Below, in pieces: positions 59,904 through 64,000 of a stretch of DNA of 64,000 bases (positions are counted from its first letter, which is position 1; every line of letters begins with the position of its first letter). The notes beneath the pieces were generated by a model that had not been told where the DNA came from, did no database searches, and saw nothing but the letters and a program-made list of their open reading frames with translations. The translations under genes and the position numbers were made by a program. Source of the stretch: Gemmatimonadaceae bacterium (lineage in GTDB: Bacteria > Gemmatimonadota > Gemmatimonadetes > Gemmatimonadales > Gemmatimonadaceae); contig JACCWE010000042.1 in the NCBI GenBank assembly GCA_013697785.1, positions 1 to 64,000 on the forward strand, given 5' to 3'.

Positions 59904-61262
59904 ATGACAGGGCAATTCGACCTGGTAGTGCTCGGTTCGGGCACCGGAGGTGCGGCTCCGGCGCACGCGTGTCGAGCGGCGGGATGGAGCGTGGCCGTAA
60001 TCGATGATCGGCCATTTGGCGGCACATGCGAAAATCGCGGATGCGATCCGAAAAAGGTGCTCGTGGGTGCGGCCGACGTCGTGTATTGGGCTGAGCGCAT
60101 GAAGGGACACGGCGTGGCCGGCGACGCGCGCATCGACTGGCCGTCGCTCATGGCGTTCAAGCGCGAGTTCACTGATCCGGTTCCCGCGAGCATGGAAGAG
60201 GGCTTTCGCAAGGAGGGAATCGAGACGCTCCATGGCGAGGCGAGATTCGTCGCGGAGGATCGAATCGCGATCGGCGATCGCGAGCTCGTCGCGAAGCATG
60301 TAGTGATCGCGACGGGAGCATCGCCGCGCGTTCTCGAAATCCCCGGCGAAGAGCACGTCATAAACAGCACGGAGTTTCTCGATCTCGACGTGCTGCCCCG
60401 ACGAGTCGCGTTCATCGGCGCGGGCTACATCTCGCTCGAGTTCGCGCATCTCGCGCGGCATGCGGGTGCAGAGGTGATCGTGCTCGGCCGCGGTGCACCG
60501 CTGCCGTCGTTCGAAGTCGATCTGGTCGCCCGGCTGATCGAGCACACGCGGAAAATCGGCATCGATGTTCGTCTCGACAAATCGGTGTGCGCAGTCGAGC
60601 GCGTGTCCGAGTCGGGACCGTATCGGGTGCAGGTCGGACACGGCGCGAACACGGAGTTCGTCGAGACCGATCTCGTTGTGCACGGAGCGGGGCGGGTGCC
60701 CAACAGCGCGCGCATCGGCGCAGCGTCAGGTCGCGTCGAGCTCGAGCACCACGGAGCAATCCGTGTGAACGACTTTCTGCAGAGCGTGTCGAATCCACGA
60801 GTCTACGCTGCGGGCGATGTCGTGAGCCCGCCGGGTGCGATGCCGCTCACTCCCGTCGCCGGACACGAAGGCGCGGTCGTCGCGAAGAATCTGCTTGGCG
60901 GCAACGTTGCGCGGCCGGATCTTCGCGCGGTGCCCAGCGTCGTGTTCACACTTCCAGTGCTCGCGCGCGTGGGACTCACCGAAGCGGCCGCGCGCGCAAC
61001 GGGGATGCAGATTCGCGTCGAGACCAAAGACACGACGCAGTGGTTCACGAATCGCCGGGTGCGCGAGCCCGCTGGAATGTTCAAGACGATCATCGACGAG
61101 AAGACGGATCGCATCGTCGGCGCGCATCTCCTCGGCACGGAGGCTGCAGAGACGATCAATCTCTTCGCGATGGCGATTCGCTTCGACATCTCCGTGACGG
61201 AGCTGAAGACGATGATTTGTGCCTATCCGACTGGCGCCTCGAACATCTCGTACATGCTTTGA
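59904..61262 (+). CDS. Glutathione-reductase-like pyridine nucleotide-disulfide oxidoreductase, altered active site
   Basis: 452 residues. FAD-binding GSGTGGAAPAHACRAAGW, redox cysteines C42-E-N-R-G-C47, NAD(P)-binding FIGAGYISLEFAHLARHAGA and the second FAD patch (RVYAAGDV). In the C-terminal dimer domain the catalytic HPTxxE is replaced by CAYPTGASN, so the His-Glu pair is absent. This groups it with mercuric-reductase-like or dihydrolipoamide-type relatives of uncertain role. It is divergent from egtB. Confidence 0.88.
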   Translation: MTGQFDLVVLGSGTGGAAPAHACRAAGWSVAVIDDRPFGGTCENRGCDPKKVLVGAADVVYWAERMKGHGVAGDARIDWPSLMAFKREFTDPVPASMEEGFRKEGIETLHGEARFVAEDRIAIGDRELVAKHVVIATGASPRVLEIPGEEHVINSTEFLDLDVLPRRVAFIGAGYISLEFAHLARHAGAEVIVLGRGAPLPSFEVDLVARLIEHTRKIGIDVRLDKSVCAVERVSESGPYRVQVGHGANTEFVETDLVVHGAGRVPNSARIGAASGRVELEHHGAIRVNDFLQSVSNPRVYAAGDVVSPPGAMPLTPVAGHEGAVVAKNLLGGNVARPDLRAVPSVVFTLPVLARVGLTEAAARATGMQIRVETKDTTQWFTNRRVREPAGMFKTIIDEKTDRIVGAHLLGTEAAETINLFAMAIRFDISVTELKTMICAYPTGASNISYML

Positions 61263-61265
61263 GAC

Positions 61266-62204
61266 TTATTTCGAGCGCGGAGTCTCATCGCGCTCGAGTG
61301 CCGTGCGATTCCAGGCGCCGAGGGTAGCGGCGGCTTCGTAGGTGCTCTGAAAGAAATCGAGCACCGCGGCATCGGGATCGGCTGCATTGCGAACGGCATC
61401 CCAGGGGAGCACCCACTCGTGCATCGCCGCATCGTAGCGGCCGGCATCGGGGCGGATTTTCGCCGTGGGACAACCGACGGGCTCCGGATACGCGTAGGCG
61501 TAGAACACCGCCTCTTCGACGGGGCTGCCAAGCGCGCCGGGCCACCAACCGGCGCTGATGCACGCATGCGAATACGCCTCGCGCGTAGCCCAGTCGGCGA
61601 GGCCGGGCACGCCGCCCGGATGCAGCGGTGCGCGCTCGCCATTGAAGCGAGTGCACGCGAGATCGAAGCTCCCCCAGAAAAAATGCACGGGACTCGCTTT
61701 GCCGATGAAGCGTCCGCGGAAGATCGAGAGGAGCCGCGATGCCTGGGTGAGCGCGCGCCAGAAGTCATGCGCGGCGCCGGCGTCATACGGGGCGTGCGTC
61801 TCATCCTCGGCGAAGGGAATCGGATTCGCGATCTCTACCGGCACGGGCCAGATGTGGACGTCGATGCCGAGCGAGCGAAGGCCGGCGGTGTACGCCTCGT
61901 AGAAATCGGCGACGGAGCGCGGCGCGAGCGCCATCGTCCAGCTGCGGCCATCGTCGCACTGGATTTCGAGATTGTGCTCGATGAAATCGAATTCGACGGC
62001 GAAGCCCGCCTCGCCGTGCGGCATCCATGAGGTCGTCAGTCCTCGCGCCGAAACGTAGAGGGGAACCTGCCACCAGTGATTGACCATCGGCGCGAGCGCG
62101 AGTCGCGTTTTACCGACGATCTGTGTCCACATGTGCAAGGTGTCACGCGTGTCGCTCCACTCGGCGAGGGGCAGCGCCGGCCACATGGCAGCGCGCGCGC
62201 TCAC
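61266..62204 (-). CDS. DUF5996-family protein
   Basis: 312 residues, GTG start overlapping the stop of the zinc-finger gene. WPALPLAEWSDTRDTLHMWT, then VNHWWQVPLYVSARGLTTS, and SPVHFFWGSFDLACTRFNG are the DUF5996 pattern. These proteins have no described function but are highly conserved in soil bacteria. Probably translated with the UBP gene. Confidence 0.92.
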   Translation of the reverse strand: MSARAAMWPALPLAEWSDTRDTLHMWTQIVGKTRLALAPMVNHWWQVPLYVSARGLTTSWMPHGEAGFAVEFDFIEHNLEIQCDDGRSWTMALAPRSVADFYEAYTAGLRSLGIDVHIWPVPVEIANPIPFAEDETHAPYDAGAAHDFWRALTQASRLLSIFRGRFIGKASPVHFFWGSFDLACTRFNGERAPLHPGGVPGLADWATREAYSHACISAGWWPGALGSPVEEAVFYAYAYPEPVGCPTAKIRPDAGRYDAAMHEWVLPWDAVRNAADPDAAVLDFFQSTYEAAATLGAWNRTALERDETPRSK

Positions 62205-62494
62205 GAGGCCGGACGGGCCGCAGGCTCCATGAACAGCTCATCGACATAGCACCAGCTCCAGTCTTCACCGGGCTGATAGCTCTTCATGATCGCGTGCTTC
62301 GTCGAGTGGAAGTGCTTCGTCGCGTGTGTTCCCTGCGACTGGTCGCAGCAGCCGACGTGACCGCACTCCTGACAGAGGCGAAGATGAAACCACTTCATGC
62401 CTGTCTTCAGGCACTCCTCGCATCCCGCGGGCGTGTTCGGCGAAACATCACGCACCTGGCCGAGGTGAGCGCAGCTTTCGGTCGGTTGCGTCAT
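62201..62494 (-). CDS. UBP-type zinc-finger protein
   Basis: 97 residues. The zf-UBP pattern is complete: CAHL...CEEC, LRLCQECGHVGCCDQSQG and THATKHFHSTKHAIM. In eukaryotes this finger binds the C-terminal glycines of ubiquitin. Bacterial stand-alone versions have no known ligand. Cotranslated with the DUF5996 gene. Confidence 0.92.
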   Translation of the reverse strand: MTQPTESCAHLGQVRDVSPNTPAGCEECLKTGMKWFHLRLCQECGHVGCCDQSQGTHATKHFHSTKHAIMKSYQPGEDWSWCYVDELFMEPAARPAS

Positions 62495-62554
62495 GGCTTC
62501 TCCTCGAGTCGGGTCTCCAAAGTTACACGAGAAGCAGCGGGGTGCGTGAGACGC

Positions 62555-63553
62555 TCAGGGAGCGAGCAGGGCGAGCACATCGTCGATGGCGATGTCGCCG
62601 AAGTATTGTCCCACATCGAGATCGCTCAACACGGCGACGATGGCTTCGCGATCGTACGGAAGTCCCTCGAGCCGTGCCTCGAGCTCCCTCACCTCGGTGC
62701 GCCCCATGAAGTCGCCGAAGAAGCGCACGTGCGCGATGCGGCCGCCCTGCACGTCGAGCCGCACGTCGATCTCGCCCGCCGGAAAGCGCTGCACCCGCTG
62801 CACGTTGCTCTGCGGATTCTCGCCGTAGTTCCAGCCCCAGCTGCCGTATCGCCGCTCGACGAGATCGCGCGCTGCATGCCAGTCCGCCGGATTGAGCGCA
62901 AGCGACGGCACGAGGGCACGATCGCGCGTGCCGAAGATACGCTCGAGGATACGATCGCGAAGCTCGCGTACGGTGATCGGCTCGCGAAGAAACTCGCTGA
63001 TGTTCGCGACGCGGCTTCGAATCGACTTCACTCCCTTCGACTCGACCTTCCCCGGCTTGGGTCTCAACGCCGCAGTGACATCGTCGAGATTCGAATCGAG
63101 GAGCAGCGTCCCGTGACTGAACATCTTGCCGGCCGTCGCGAACTGCGCATTCCCCGAGATCTTGCGCCCGTCGGCGAGGATGTCGTTGCGCCCGCCGATC
63201 TCGGCGGGCACACCGAGCTCGCGCAGCACCTCGACGACCGGCTTGTTGAACAGGTCGTAGCGATTGAAGCGCGCGTTCACATCTCGCGTCATGAAGCTGA
63301 AGTTCAGGTTGCCGAGATCATGGTACACGGCACCGCCGCCGGAAACGCGACGTACGACGCGGATCCCTCGCGCGTCGACCACTTCGGAGTTGATCTCCTC
63401 GATCGTATTCTGGTTGCGCCCGATGATGATCGCGGGTGCATTCACATAGAACAGGAGAAGATCATCGTCCGCCATCCTGCTGCGAAGCACGTGTTCCTCG
63501 AGCGCCAGGTTGAGGCGCGCATCGTTGTTCCCACCGTTGTCGACGAAGAGCAT
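62555..63553 (-). CDS. lplA: Lipoate-protein ligase A-like protein
   Basis: 332 residues from the ATG at 63553; a longer start at 63577 is possible. RLNLALEEHVLRS, IIIGRNQNTIEEIN, RRVSGGGAVYHDLGNLNFSF and GRNDILADGRKISGNAQF match LplA and its lipoyl-AMP-binding loop. The C-terminal domain is present. It attaches lipoate (or octanoate) to 2-oxoacid dehydrogenases. Divergent from the ATP-grasp gene. Confidence 0.92.
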   Translation of the reverse strand: MLFVDNGGNNDARLNLALEEHVLRSRMADDDLLLFYVNAPAIIIGRNQNTIEEINSEVVDARGIRVVRRVSGGGAVYHDLGNLNFSFMTRDVNARFNRYDLFNKPVVEVLRELGVPAEIGGRNDILADGRKISGNAQFATAGKMFSHGTLLLDSNLDDVTAALRPKPGKVESKGVKSIRSRVANISEFLREPITVRELRDRILERIFGTRDRALVPSLALNPADWHAARDLVERRYGSWGWNYGENPQSNVQRVQRFPAGEIDVRLDVQGGRIAHVRFFGDFMGRTEVRELEARLEGLPYDREAIVAVLSDLDVGQYFGDIAIDDVLALLAP

Positions 63554-63633
63554 GAAGAAAGATGCACGAGGGGACACACGAGTGCGCTTGTGAATGCACT
63601 ACAGAATGAGGCGACACAAGTTCAGATTTGGGA

Positions 63634-64000
63634 ATGGCCTTCCCGCTTTCCAACAGCAGAGTCGCGCTGATTACCTATTCCGGCGTTCCGGCGATCACGA
63701 CCGACGATCGCCTCCTGCGCGATGCGCTCGTCGCGCGCGGGGCCGAGGTCGAGGCGAGGCCGTGGGATGCGAAGACGGACTGGTCGTGCTTCCATCGCAT
63801 CATCCTGCGTTCCTGCTGGAACTTCCATCATCTCCCAGCGGAGTTCCGCGTCTGGATCGACGATGTGAAGGCGCGCCATGATGGCTCTCTCATGAACGGG
63901 CCGGCGCTCGTTCAGTGGAGCGTGGACAAGCGCTACCTGCGGGATCTCGAGGCCAGAGGCGTCGCGGTGGTGCCGACGATCTGGGTGAGCTCCGCCGATG
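63634..64000 (+). CDS. ATP-grasp-like protein (partial, cut by right edge)
   Basis: At least 122 residues, open at the right edge. The pre-ATP-grasp pattern is clear: DDRLLRDALVARGAEVEARP, then WDAKTDWSCFHRIILRSCWNFHHLPAEF and VQWSVDKRYLRDLEARGVAVVPT. It is close to DcsG-like and RimK-like ligases of unknown substrate. The catalytic part lies outside the window. Confidence 0.8.
   Translation, partial: MAFPLSNSRVALITYSGVPAITTDDRLLRDALVARGAEVEARPWDAKTDWSCFHRIILRSCWNFHHLPAEFRVWIDDVKARHDGSLMNGPALVQWSVDKRYLRDLEARGVAVVPTIWVSSAD

Overview
The window is a GC-rich chromosomal segment with tightly packed genes and many 1-4 base start/stop overlaps. I see no phage, transposase, plasmid or CRISPR features. 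The gene repertoire fits a soil or rhizosphere Gemmatimonadota, or a close relative: a BTAD/SARP-like regulator with a TPR tail, a TIGR02999-like ECF sigma factor, a TonB-dependent receptor with a carboxypeptidase-like N-terminal domain, DUF2911, several DinB-fold proteins, a D-aminoacylase-like lipoprotein, and complete pqqABCDE. This placement is inference; no rRNA or phylogenetic marker is present.

Layout. 1-5.8 kb: a MocR/PdxR-type regulator cut by the left edge, with a direct-repeat operator candidate; a DUF2911 protein, a DoxX-like membrane protein, a DinB protein and a PhoD-type phosphatase. 5.8-13.2 kb: a galactose and surface-glycan locus with a nucleotidyltransferase, a GH1-like enzyme, galactokinase, a glycosyltransferase, UDP-galactopyranose mutase, and a second GH1-like protein carrying a shrunken RmlD-like tail. 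13.3-17.5 kb: membrane and secreted proteins of unknown function around an unusually regular GTTAT/ATAAC operator candidate. 17.5-22.5 kb: a BTAD regulator with a predicted membrane segment, a diheme peroxidase-like protein and an ECF sigma factor. 22.6-31 kb: housekeeping and small genes (ferritin-like, cupin, DinB, YaeQ, IMPACT/YigZ, HNH, DUF3072, an MFS exporter). 31-33 kb: an envelope redox operon joining an anchored MsrB, a b-type cytochrome and an MsrP/YedY-like molybdoenzyme. 33-42 kb: a serine hydrolase, a broken fasciclin domain, a LytS/LytTR-type two-component pair, a TonB receptor, a PRK-like kinase and an esterase. 42-47.8 kb: a stress flavoprotein, an EEP nuclease, an N-acyl-D-amino-acid deacylase relative lacking its first metal motif, tRNA-Asn, an aquaporin, and three small proteins of unknown function.

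47.9-54.4 kb is the most notable region. An NtrB/NtrC-like histidine kinase and sigma54 activator lie directly upstream of pqqB-pqqC-pqqD. A 24-residue pqqA follows, then pqqE. In front of pqqA I find a good sigma54 -24/-12 element and, about 140 bases further upstream, a perfect 7+7 palindrome at an enhancer-like distance. A terminator-like hairpin separates pqqA from pqqE. Together these suggest PQQ production is switched on by a dedicated two-component system, with extra precursor-peptide mRNA.

54.5-64 kb: a DUF488 protein, an OpuC-like osmoprotectant ABC importer whose binding protein and permease are fused, egtB/egtD for ergothioneine, a glutathione-reductase-like flavoprotein with an altered active site, DUF5996, a UBP zinc finger, a lipoate ligase-like protein, and an ATP-grasp protein cut by the right edge. 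A 19-base near-palindrome occurs both at the end of the nucleotidyltransferase gene (5.85 kb) and inside the linker of the OpuC fusion (56.8 kb).

The only gap over 300 bases without an intact gene is 34320-34749, which holds the fasciclin remnant. The next largest, 46556-46843 and 49137-49419, are just under 300 bases; I see nothing convincing in the first, and the pqqA promoter region lies in the second.
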